From NCBI GenBank assembly GCA_022316685.1, contig JAKJHU010000373.1, forward strand, positions 31,001 to 95,000: a DNA stretch of 64,000 nt, given 5' to 3'. The notes beneath the pieces were generated by a model, which was given only the letters and a program-made list of their open reading frames with translations, did not search any database and was not told the origin of the DNA. This DNA is from Progne subis subis (lineage: Eukaryota > Chordata > Aves > Passeriformes > Hirundinidae). The translations under genes were made by a program, and so were the position numbers. Positions 54,681 through 64,000 of the stretch are shown here, piece by piece; position 1 is the first letter of the stretch; the number at the start of each line of letters is the position of its first letter.

Positions 54681-57069
54681 AGGCAAAACTTTGCTGAGCA
54701 ATGCCCAAGCCCTTTCTCCCAGCCGTGCCCCTGCTGCTCTGTGCCACCCAATTTTCTCAGAGCTCATCCTTCATCCCCATGCCTGGAGCCCTCCTGGGAT
54801 CTGACCCCATTGCTGTGAGAAGCAGGGGCTCTGCCCATGGACACCGAGGGGTCAGCTCTGCCCTGCAGCACTGGGGACATGGGAACAGGGACAGGGGCCA
54901 GTCCTGGGTTTGGACTTCATCAGCCCAAACTGCTCCTGAGGCAGAGGAGCTTGGCAGCATCTTCTGTGCCAGGGCTAAGGAATGGTGATGGCCAAAGGCA
55001 TCTGGAGAGGGTTTCCTGCTGCGCCCAGGGAGATCAGAGAGAACTGTACAAGGCAAGAGCATTGGCTGTGACTCAGTGAAGGGTGAGGGGAGCTGCTCTG
55101 TGGCTCCATCTGTCCCCAGCTGCCCTTTCGGAGATCCAGGGCAGTTCCTGTGTTCCCCTGAAAATCAGCCTGACACAGCTGAGAGCAGAGGGAGCCACAG
55201 CAGAGCAAACTGGCTCAGCCCTTCTCACAGTCTCAGCCCCACTCCTGGCCAAGGACACTCCTGTCCCCCAGTGTCCCCTGGGGGCAGCTCACAGCTCGGA
55301 TGGCATCCCCAGGACACACCCAGGGTCCTGTCCATGGCTCTGCTGGAGGAGAGTCAGCTCATTCCCAGCCTCCAGCCTGCCCTGCCCAGAGCTCCCTGGG
55401 GCAGAGGGAGCTGGGACACCCCATTTGCAGTGTCTCGGCATAGGGATCTGTAAAAAAAGTAATCATCGAATAGTTTGGTCTGGAGAGCACTTTCAATATC
55501 CCAGCACAGCTTGGTGGCACTTTCCCACTGCCTGCCCAGGGCTCTGCTGCCTGGAGCTGTCCCTGCCTGCAGCTGCTTCCCTGTGCCCAGGGCTGGGCCC
55601 TGCCAGTGCTGCCAGAGCCCAGCCCAGCCCTGGGGGCTCAGCTCTGCCCTGCAGAGCTCTCCCAGCTCAGGCACTGCCCAGGGGCAGCTCTGGCTCTGCA
55701 GGCTCTGATGGCAACCTCAGAGCAACCCTGAGGAGGCTGTAAAAGTGACACTGGTGCTGCCTGCAAGGGACCCTCTGCTGATTTCTGTCACTGTCTGGTT
55801 TATTAAGGTCTGAGAGAAAACTGTTTTTTTCTCAATCTGAGCAGAGAGATGAATATCTCTGCGCAATTTTCCATCCAGGCAAGCTAGAGCAGTAGATTAA
55901 AAAAGCAGGATTTTTCCTTTTATGCAGCCCCTGCCTTGCTCTGCTCCCTGTACAATCTAGTTGGAAATATTCTGGAGTTAAATGTCATGCTGAGAGCAGA
56001 TCTGAACAATGCAGCATCCTCACCACACAAGGAGAACAGTTCCACACCTTACTAGCTGTCTCCTTCCACCCAAATCTTGTCCCCCAGCACTGGCAGCAGC
56101 TCCCAGGGCTGGCTGAGAGCTGTCCCTGGCAGGCAGCAGAGTCCCTGGCCCAGCACAGCGCCCTGGGCTGCAGGACCCTGCTCTGCAGGACAGCCCTGGG
56201 CACCCCTGGCTGCTCTCCACAAGAGATAATCAGAGAATGTACTCACAGAGTCTGTAGGCATTGGGATGTTGCAGCTTTAGGAGATCCCTGCAGGAGCTGC
56301 AGCTGCCTTGTCCTGCAGCCAGAGGTTCCTGTGTCAAGGGCTGGGAGTGATTCTCCCGCAGTCACTTCTCAGCTCCTTCTCAGCCCTGAGTGATTGAAGC
56401 TCTCTGTGCCTGTGTGCTGTGCCCAGGGTGGCTGCAGGCAGTGCTCCAGCCCTGCTGGGCTGGGAGAAGAGTTGCTCATCAAGAGAGATGTGTTTTTGAA
56501 GCTCTTCTTGGCTGCCAGGAGCTGCCTCTGTGCCAGGAGCCCAGCCCAGCTCAGCAGCACAGACACAGCACAAGGACTTTAATGACCCTCTTGGGGCTTT
56601 GTGCTGAGGCCCTGAACATCAGTCCCTGAGAGAGAGCTGAAGAAACTTCACAAGAATTCCCAGTCAGAATCCAACTCCAAAGTTTCTTGAAGTTTTAATG
56701 GGTCCCACTGAGGGACAGGACAGAGAAAGTGTCCCCAGGCCCCAGGCAGAGCAGAGAACTGGAGGCAGTGATGACAGGTGGGGACAAAGAGAAGCCAAGT
56801 CCTGGTGTCCTGGGGCACAGCAGCCTCTGTGCCGCCAAGAGCTGTGAGGAGACACCTTGTCCTGAGGCCCTGGGGCCTCCTGGCACAGCCCCAGCAAGGC
56901 TGGGCACTGTCAGCCCCTTGTGCTGCCCTCAGCATCCCCCTCACATGCCAGTGGCCTCAAGGATGTGCTGGAAGGAGTCCCTGGGGAGCCTTGGTCAGCA
57001 ATGGCCCTGGGGGGCTCCTGAATGCTCCCAGGGACTACAGGGTTTTCAAAGGACTTTGGGTTTGGCTTT
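54681..57069. other. Upstream region of the OR gene, no other gene seen
   Basis: GC-rich, with dense overlapping frames on both strands and no recognisable domain. The OR 5' UTR exon and promoter should lie here but could not be located. Confidence 0.35.
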
Positions 57070-57665
57070 TGCCTTGGAGTCTCTGAGAGGTTTGTGCAAT
57101 CATGGCCTCGAATTATCTGCTCTAATTAGTCCCTTGAGAGGCTCTGTAAATAACAACACTCTGTGGGGCTCATTAATACTTCAAGGAACTTCAGGTTTTT
57201 AAAGGTACTTTGTGTTGCCCTTTTAGAACTGACTGTGAGAATGATTGTGCAATCACGTCCCCAATTATCTACTTTAATAAATCCCTTGGGATTCTCTTTC
57301 AGTAAAAACAGTGGGGCTTATTAATACTTCAGGGTAGTCAAGGTATTGAAGAACTTTTTTTTGGCACAAAACTGTGTCAAAAAAGAGTCTGAGAAGTTTG
57401 TGCAATCATGGCCCAAATTATCTGCTTTAATTAGTCCCTTGAGATTCTTAGCCAGTAACAACACTCAGTGGGGCTCATTAATGCTTCAAGGTACTCAGGA
57501 TTAATTTAAGTACTTCTTTTTGCTACTGAGTCTCTGAGAGGTTTTTTGTGCAATCCTGGCCTCCAATTCTCTCCTTCATGGACTCCAGGAGGAGCCTGTG
57601 TTGGGAATGGACCTCTGTGGGACCCATTGATGCATTGAGACACTTTGGGTTTTTCTTCTGGCTTT
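57070..57665 (+). repeat. Four-copy tandem repeat, about 150 bp unit
   Basis: Units start near 57078, 57230, 57380 and 57530 with 'ctgagaggtttgtgcaatca' type sequence, then 'aattatctgctttaattagtcccttgag', 'gtggggctcattaatacttca' and a T-rich end. Neighbouring units are roughly 75-85% identical, and the fourth is more diverged. Confidence 0.8.
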
Positions 57666-57779
57666 GACTCCTGGAAAGGTTTGTGCAACTTCCTCTCAGG
57701 CCCGGAGGTTCCAGGGTTCAACACCAAATCCACCAGGGTTCAACACCAAATCCACCACAGGGCTCATTAGCATCAAGGA

Positions 57780-58060
57780 AGTCCTGACAAACCATGGTTC
57801 TGGCTTGATTTCCCTCTGGCTTCATTAGGAAGTTTTCCTGCTGCAGTTATGGAGAAATATTTCAAAGAGCTTCTAAGAAATATGTATTCCTATTTTCAAG
57901 GATGTATTTCATTACTGTTCTCATTACACAAGAGGTGATTGCAGCATTCTGTGGTTCATACTGAACCAGGGTCTCCCAAGGAGGTCTGGCCTGCTCAGAG
58001 AAGCTGTGCCTTGAGGTGTGACCAGGTGTGGACAACCTTGCTCCACAACCTGATGTGGTG
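57780..58060 (+). repeat. Dispersed block D, copy 2
   Basis: Matches 6900-7165 in the same orientation. Followed by a short CR1 tail fragment ('ctgatgtggtgaaagatgtcc') like that at 8450-8480. Confidence 0.55.
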
Positions 58061-58094
58061 AAAGATGTCCCTGCTCATCCCAGGCCTGGACAAG

Positions 58095-58560
58095 AGGCCT
58101 GAGTGAGGCCTGAACAGCAGGCCCTGAGCCAAAGGTGACCTCTGCATCAACCTTCCAACCAAAGGTTATCTTTGTATCTGCTCATTAGTGAAATATGCAT
58201 GGTCATTAGCACTGTGAGAGATGTATCCACTCATTAGTGAGACATGTATTGACCTTTCTGTGTTTAGAAGCCAGACAAGGGCATGAAATCTGACATCTGG
58301 CCTTGTTTGGGGCTGGATGGTCAAAGTCACCTCCCTTGGTTCCTCCTTGGGCCCTGGCCAGGCTTTGGGAGGGACCCAAGAGGAGGATGAAACCAGCTGT
58401 TCCTGCCCTAGAAGTGCTGTCAGTTGGTTTATTCAGCACTATCAGAGCTGGGCCCTCTCCCAGCCAGGTTGGAGCCTCACCTGTGGCTGGAGGCACCTGC
58501 AGCAATTCCCAGTGTCAGGAGTGGCTCTGCAGTCCTTGGCTGGGACAGCTTCCCCCAGCT
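58095..58560 (+). repeat. Direct repeat E, copy 1
   Basis: Matches 59500-59940 in the same orientation over about 450 bp: 'aggcctgaacagcaggccctgagcc', 'acctttctgtgtttagaa', 'cctggccaggctttgggag', 'tctgcagtccttggctg' in the same order. Roughly 80% identity. Non-coding. Confidence 0.65.
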
Positions 58561-58669
58561 GATGTGTGCATGTGGGTGATGGGAAAGTCTGAGGGGACCT
58601 GGTGATGGATCTTTCTCAATCCCTGCAGGCAATCTTTGGTAGTGATGGTTGGAAGTGCAGTACTGAGAC

Positions 58670-58903
58670 TTGTCAAAGAAGAGATACAGTCTCAAGAAAA
58701 AAAAGGGGGATTTGATAAAGAACGGAGAACAGCCACTAAGTAGGCATCTTTTAAAAGGAACACGAATTATAGCTTGGAGTAATGAAAATGAAGGTCATGT
58801 AATTGTAGAACTACAGGCAGTGCCTTTGTGCTGGCTTGAAGGGAAAACCAGCGAGAGACTCCAAGCCAGAAAAAAACCCCAACAATTTAATAGGAGAGGA
58901 TAA
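58670..58903 (+). pseudogene. Unidentified 77-codon frame after a purine tract
   Basis: A 17-bp polypurine run (58693-58715) in a short open frame whose later part (K-G-T-R-I-I-A-W-S, then H-V-I-V-E-L) looks protein-like. A fragment of a retroviral pol or other mobile-element protein is possible; not recognised. Confidence 0.25.
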
Positions 58904-58904
58904 A

Positions 58905-59390
58905 AAAGGTAAAATAAAATAAAACACATGCAATGGTACAAAAGATCACTGTCAGAGTCAGAATACAACCTGATTCCCTGTGGTAGTGGTAGAAGTCCAG
59001 ATGAAGTGGTCTGGTTGAAGCAGTGATCCCGTAGAAAGGTCTGGTAGCTCTTGTCCTCTGGGAATCCAGTGGGTAAGGCTGCCTGTACTGTCCCAAATCC
59101 CAGATTCTATCCAGGTGGGAATGCTTGGCTCCTCCCCCCTGGGCACAGCATCTCACAATGGGCTGATATCATTTTATCAGTCTTGTAATAGGTCCTTGTT
59201 TGCCCATCAAACAGAGATAGCTCCTGGAGGGAGTTATCTATCAGGAAGGCATTGATGGGCCATTAACAGAAGATATTCTGGAGGCAGGGGGCAAAGGGAA
59301 ACAGTGCGCAACTTAGTTTCAACATTTCATGTAGATGGTGATAGAATACATACTTTGGGCACATCTTACATTGTAACCTAGGGCAGTCTT
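58905..59390 (-). repeat. LTR-like repeat X, copy 3 (diverged)
   Basis: Shares 'ctctgggaatccagtgg', 'atccaggtgggaatgcttggc', 'agcatctcacaatggg' and 'atagaatacatactttgggc' type stretches, in order, with 1645-2345. Confidence 0.5.
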
Positions 59391-59499
59391 GATGCCTAAT
59401 ACCTAAATCTAAGGCTCTGGTTTTTAAAGAAATGTTATGAAGGTTGTCGTTTATCTGTAGGTCAAAGCTCTATCTGAAGTACTGAGGTCGGAACACAAG

Positions 59500-59940
59500 G
59501 TCCTGGCTGAGGCCTGAACACCAGGCCCTGAGCCAAAGCTGACCTCTAGATGAACCTTCCAACCAAATGTTATATTCCCATCTGCTCATTAACAAAGCAT
59601 TGTTAGCAATATGATCTCGGTATGTGTTCATTGGTGAAACATGCATTTACCTTTCTGTATTTAGAATCTGGACAAGGCCCCATCTGGCTTTGTTTGGAGC
59701 TGTAGGATCAAAGTCAACTCCCTTGGTTCCTCCTTGAGCCCTGGCCAGGCTTTGGGAGAAACCAAGTGGAGAATGAAACCAGATGTTCCCACACTAGGAG
59801 TGATGTCAGATTGTTTGTTTAACAGTGTAAAAGCTGGGCCTTCTCCAAGTGAGATTGGAGCCTCATTGTCTGCAAAGGTGGGTGCACCTGCAGCAATTCC
59901 AGTGTCTGGGAGTGGTTCTGCAGTCCTTGGCTGTGAAAGG
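59500..59940 (+). repeat. Direct repeat E, copy 2
   Basis: See 58095-58560. Located 1.4 kb downstream of copy 1, with repeat X copy 3 between them. Confidence 0.65.
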
Positions 59941-60002
59941 ATTAGAAGCACTGTGTCTGGGCATACTTTGGCAAGGATAAGATACACATGGAAGCTAACA
60001 AA

Positions 60003-60488
60003 TGTTAACCACAAGCTTAAGACACGTGATAAAACTTGTCAAGAAATAGGGAACAAAACTTGCAGAAATGAAGGACAGAGCTTGCCAAAACCAGTGAGGA
60101 AGTTGCTGAAATGGCAAACAAGAGACTGTGCATGCCTAGAGGAGAAAGGTGAAAAGGGCACGGCGATGAAGATGTCCAGCCTTCATCAGGGGACTACTGA
60201 GGATGACATGGAGCCTTCCTCAGTGCCACCACCAGGGTGCTGTGCCTGCGCCTCACCTATGCTAATGATAGTAACGAGTTCTAAGATGCAGTTTACATAA
60301 CCACACATTTCCTAAGGAAAACTATGAATATGCATAAAGTGTAACCATATATTGTCATCTGCTGTGTGCCTGTGTGTGTGCTGTTGGGAGGAGATATCTT
60401 CATGCACCCGGTCTGCTGAATAAAGCAAATCCCCGCTTCTTGGACTTTGTCTCAGAAGTGTCTCTTGGCCTGGTTTGGGACGATTCAC
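60003..60488 (+). mobile_element. Possible LTR
   Basis: Starts TGTTAACC, has AATAAAGC at 60419 and a T/C-rich end about 70 bp later (near GGACGATTCA). LTR-like layout only; no target duplication and no internal sequence found. Confidence 0.3.
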
Positions 60489-60760
60489 TTCCATGGGGTT
60501 CTGTCAAGTCCCAGTTGGACCTTGGTGCCATATTGTTCCACAGCCTCACAATGCTCTCCTGGCTTCCATGGGGTCCCTCTGTGACTCACTGCAGCCTTGG
60601 TTCCATCAGGCTCTCTTGGGTTCCATGGTGCACAAGCTTTTTCCACATCTGAGCCTTGATTCCAGGAGTTCCATCGACTGACAGCGGCCATCTGCATTCC
60701 ATGAGGCCCAGCTAGATCACAGCAGAGCCTTGCTTTCATCAGGCTCCGATACATGTTCTG
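60485..60760. repeat. Minisatellite, TCCATGGGG/CACAGC units
   Basis: Irregular 35-45-bp units with 'cttccatggggt' and 'cacagcagagccttg', related to 3991-4432 and 31385-31675. Confidence 0.55.
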
Positions 60761-63304
60761 TCAACTGATGGGGGAGATTTAAAGAACACAGAAACTGATA
60801 GAAAGAATGGTCTTATTCTACTGTGAGTATTAAGGCAACACAAAAGTAAAATTATACATTATACATAGTAAAACTATGTGCTTGGCTTTAGTAACAAGCA
60901 AAAAGAACCAAGGTAACGTACCTAATCATTATTACAGGAGAGAAAGGGTAGGGATTGAGAAAGATCCATCACCAATTGCCTCAATACTCCACCATCATCC
61001 AGAGTCTGCAGTCGCTGGGAAGCCCCGTTTCCCTGTAAGGACCTGGAGAACCCTTCCAAGCAATTGGGAAAATCCTACGTGGTGAATCCACCCATAGATG
61101 AGGTCTCTTAAATTGCTCTGAAAGTGAGTGCAGCTTTTATAGGTCCAAATCAACAAGTGAAAGTGACTTGATTATATTTTTAGTACATAATCTCCTGGAT
61201 CTCATGGCCCTTTTCCTGACTAGGAGGGTCCAGGACTTGGCCAGATCCCAGTCTTCAGCTTAGAGGGTTTCCCCTAAAAAATCCTACAAGCCTCTATTCG
61301 TGTCAGTTGGGCAATTTCTTAAAATGATACTTCTCTTGCAGGTAACTGTGTGAGATTATGTGAAAGTTTCTAAAGCAGCCAGTTTGGTGTTAAACAGCTG
61401 GTATAAGCATCTTGGTCATCTATTTTTAGCTAAATAAAACTGATGGTGTTAGTCACATAATGCCCAGGGCTCGTCCTGCAGGTCAGCTCTGGCTGAGGCC
61501 AGCCACTCAGGCCTAAGCGCATCAGAAGCTGAAGTGACCACGACTGAGAATGGCAAAAACACCCACTGGGACTGGCCCAGAGGCCCCGGGACTCCCTGGC
61601 ATGGATCACCTCAGGAGACAGTATTTCAGGGAGCCCAAAGGACTTTTGGGAGAGCTGCTGTGGAGACAGAGGGAAATCCACAGCTGAATCCCTTGCCTGG
61701 GCTCTCAGAGGACCCTTCTGCTGTGGGGCTGCTGAGGCTGGAGGAACAGCAGGTACCCATGGCCACCCCAAAACAGGGCCCCATTGGCAACAGGCACCGA
61801 CCGGGACTGTGGGACCCCATCCCTGGGATGAGTCAGGAACTGGAGAGCTGGGAGTGCTCAGCCAGAGCCGCTGAGCCTCCAACAGCCCCACATGGGCAGA
61901 GCGTGAGCCCAGTGGGGAGTGGCCACTGACAGCACTGTGGGGGCCTGAACCAAGTCCCAGCCCCACTGAGAGCGGCTGTGCCGGACACCCTGGAACTCCA
62001 GGACCAGCTGGAGTCCGAGGCAGCCAAGTGGTGCCACCATCGATGTTCCTTTCTTCCCCCTCAGAAAGGACACGGGGAAGCTGAGGAAGTGGGAATGAAA
62101 GGAGTCGGGATGGTAGAAGTTGTGGAAGCTGTAGAACAGCACTAACACGAACACGAGGAACACAAACTCTTCTAAGAAAGGAGGGCATAAATCCCTGGTA
62201 TGCAGCATCCTGCCTGAGAAACCCATTCCCAGAATTACCAACATAAAACCATCCTCCAATTCTCTGGATTGTGTCCTGACCCACTAAAACCTTTCCACCA
62301 GACTGAACCTCTGAAGTGGGATTGATGGAGGAAACCTGAACCCTGAGCCATGCCAGCGTCAGTGCCCAGGAGCATCCCCTGGCGCTGTTTAACACCAGCT
62401 CTGCAGGAACTGGGCATGCAAACAGGACAAACTTGAGCATCTCCCACCATCAGATACCTCAGAGGTTACACAGCAACACAGCTATGACTCTCCCAAACTG
62501 GATTTAGGAATGGCACCCCTAATGCAGCCATTAGATCCAGATCTACCCAGATCCCTTTGGCACTCCTGCTTTTGCTGTCTCTCTGCCTCCTCTCCCTGCT
62601 CAAAGGAGGCTCCTCTCTCCCCTCTCCCTGCCCTGACAAGACAGTCACACAGATAAAGATGTGGGATTGCCAGGTGCTGAGGGGTTGTAGAAGGAGCCTT
62701 CTCCAGGTCTGGCCTGTTTCCAAAACCCACACTTGCTCCTGCAGCAAGGAACCTCCTTGTTCACCCTCTCCAAGGGTGTCAAGCTCAGGAAGGGATTCCT
62801 GACACTCTGTCCAGCTGGGAGAGCTCCCGTGCCTGCAGATAAGGGGACAAAACCAAACAGAGGAATGCTGGGGGGTTTGACATTGTGACATGGGGACCCC
62901 TGTGTTTATTTCACAATGACAAACAAAAATGTGCAATGCTGCCAGAGCTTGTTTTGATCTACATCAAACTTTGACAAACGTCCCTCCTCCTGACAGCGAC
63001 TCCTCTGCAGCTGCTCTGGGAGATCTCCTGGGCTGAGTCCAGGAAGAGGAGATTTCACAGGTGCTGAGGTGCTCGAGGGGGCCCATTTCAATGCTCTGCT
63101 TAAGTCCAAGGACATTGTGTTTTCCCAGGGAGCAACGTTCCTTTCTGGCACTCACTGCCCCATGAGGGACATTATTCAATGGCTGCTGTTGGGTGAGTTA
63201 CGGCCACGGGGAGAGGGAGGAGGAGATGATCCCACCCATGGCTGCTGCTGGGCCCAGACATTTGGTGGGATAAAGCTGAGACAGACATTCAGCATCTCTC
63301 CCAA
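60761..63304. other. Intergenic, no supported gene
   Basis: A 336-codon frame on the minus strand (61430-62440) is open, but lacks any recognisable domain. It overlaps open frames in other phases and changes composition along its length. A lineage-specific or non-coding RNA gene cannot be excluded. Confidence 0.35.
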
Positions 63305-63500
63305 AATCACAGAATCACAGAATGGCTTGGCTCGGAAGAGATCTTAAAATTCATCTTGTCCCACCCCCTGCCATGGGCAGGGACACTTTCCACAATCCCA
63401 GGCTGCTCCAAGTCCTGTCCAACCTGGCCTTGGACACTTCCAGGCATCCAGGGGCAGCCACAGCTTCTCTGGGCAAGCTGTGATCTCTGCCCAGGTGAGG
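63305..63500 (-). mobile_element. CR1 LINE 3' end
   Basis: Reverse-oriented CR1 terminus: 'aaaatcacagaatcacagaatgg', then 'cccctgccatgggcaggga' and 'cctggccttggacacttccag'. Only about 200 bp is left before unit A-like sequence. Confidence 0.85.
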
Positions 63501-63579
63501 AGGGACAGGACCGGAGAGAACAGCTGGAGCTGGGGCAGGGCAGGGCTGAGCTGGAGATAAGGAAAGCTTCTTTCCCCAG

Positions 63580-64000
63580 AGGGGCTGGGGACATTGACCA
63601 GGCTCCCCAGGGAATGGTCACAGCTTTGAGTCTGCTGCAGCTCCAGGAGCCTTTGGACACCGCTCCCAGGGGTGCTTAGGCTGCAATTGTTGGGCTGTCT
63701 GTGCAGGGCCAGGGCCTGCACTCCATGATCCCGCTGCCTCCCTCCCAGCTCAGCCCCTTCTGCAGTTCTCACCCTTGGGCTCAGCCTTTGTGTCTCCTCC
63801 AGGCGCTGGCAGAGCTCTTGGGACCGGGGCAGGAGCGGGACAGCCCCAGCGTTCCCCTCTCTCTGACACCACGGTGGGGACAGCTCCAACGTTCCCTGCC
63901 TGGAGACGCTCCAAGGGAAGCGTCCAGAGCCACAGCCAGACAGCAAAACTGAGCGGGCACTGAGCACCCCCGGCCTGGGCTGATGTGCATTGCTGTGCAC
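63580..64000 (-). repeat. Unit A, copy 4, runs off the window
   Basis: 63590-64000 matches 29430-29830 in orientation and sequence ('ccaggctccccagggaatgg' to the window end). The corresponding reading frame continues past 64000. Confidence 0.6.

Noticed and set aside
61430..62440. 336-codon minus-strand open frame
   Set aside because: No domain, no splice or start context, several other long frames overlap it on both strands, and composition is typical of GC-rich non-coding DNA.

Overview
The window looks like gene-poor, repeat-rich DNA from a bird, most likely a songbird. The evidence is CR1 LINE 3' ends, C2H2 zinc-finger genes of a GC-rich avian type, an intact OR14-type olfactory receptor, several endogenous retroviruses (ERVs) and solo-LTR-like elements, and long pentanucleotide and purine microsatellites. 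No bacterial-style genes, tRNAs, rRNAs or CRISPR arrays were seen. Host genes supported: two C2H2 zinc-finger genes on the minus strand (278-1042 and 33417-34253, the second with a nonsense codon inside a finger) and one complete olfactory receptor on the minus strand (53696-54628).

Layout: 1-1.1 kb, zinc-finger gene 1. 1.6-9.6 kb, dispersed duplicated blocks, CR1 copies and a short unidentified open frame. 9.67-15.57 kb, ERV1 (plus strand): 370-bp LTRs, tRNA-Trp-type PBS, betaretrovirus-like gag, dUTPase/protease and pol, and an env with a CX6CC transmembrane subunit; about the middle half of pol is missing. 15.6-18.5 kb, second copy of the block at 1.6-5 kb. 18.47-28.42 kb, ERV2 (plus strand): gammaretrovirus-like, 0.82-0.85-kb LTRs, tRNA-Phe-type PBS. 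28.5-30.7 kb, GC-rich 'unit A' with an (ATCCC)n array. 30.7-35.9 kb, an LTR-like element, an OR fragment, zinc-finger gene 2 and a CpG island. 36-40.6 kb, two more unit A copies in the opposite orientation with large simple repeats. 40.69-51.64 kb, ERV3 (minus strand), the mirror paralogue of ERV2. 51.6-53.2 kb, mirror copy of 16.3-18.5 kb. 53.7-54.6 kb, the OR gene. 55-64 kb, non-coding DNA with tandem and dispersed repeats and the start of a fourth unit A copy.

The main structure is a large inverted duplication: about 16.3-30.7 kb mirrors about 36.0-53.2 kb around a roughly 5-kb spacer holding zinc-finger gene 2. Both arms carry the same ERV with the same old inactivating changes, so the provirus was dead before it was duplicated. 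Two solo-LTR insertions, each in one arm only, date to after the duplication.

The most novel-looking signal is a cysteine-rich accessory reading frame between pol and env. It occurs in both the betaretrovirus-like ERV1 and the gammaretrovirus-like ERV2/ERV3, with the same W-V-x3-C-x2-C ... E/Q-L-x-C-L-x-C zinc-ribbon pattern and a similar downstream H-x-x-I-I ... C-x3/4-C ... P-R motif. I do not recognise it as a known retroviral protein. All coordinates of repeats and LTR edges come from reading by eye; identities are estimates from short stretches.
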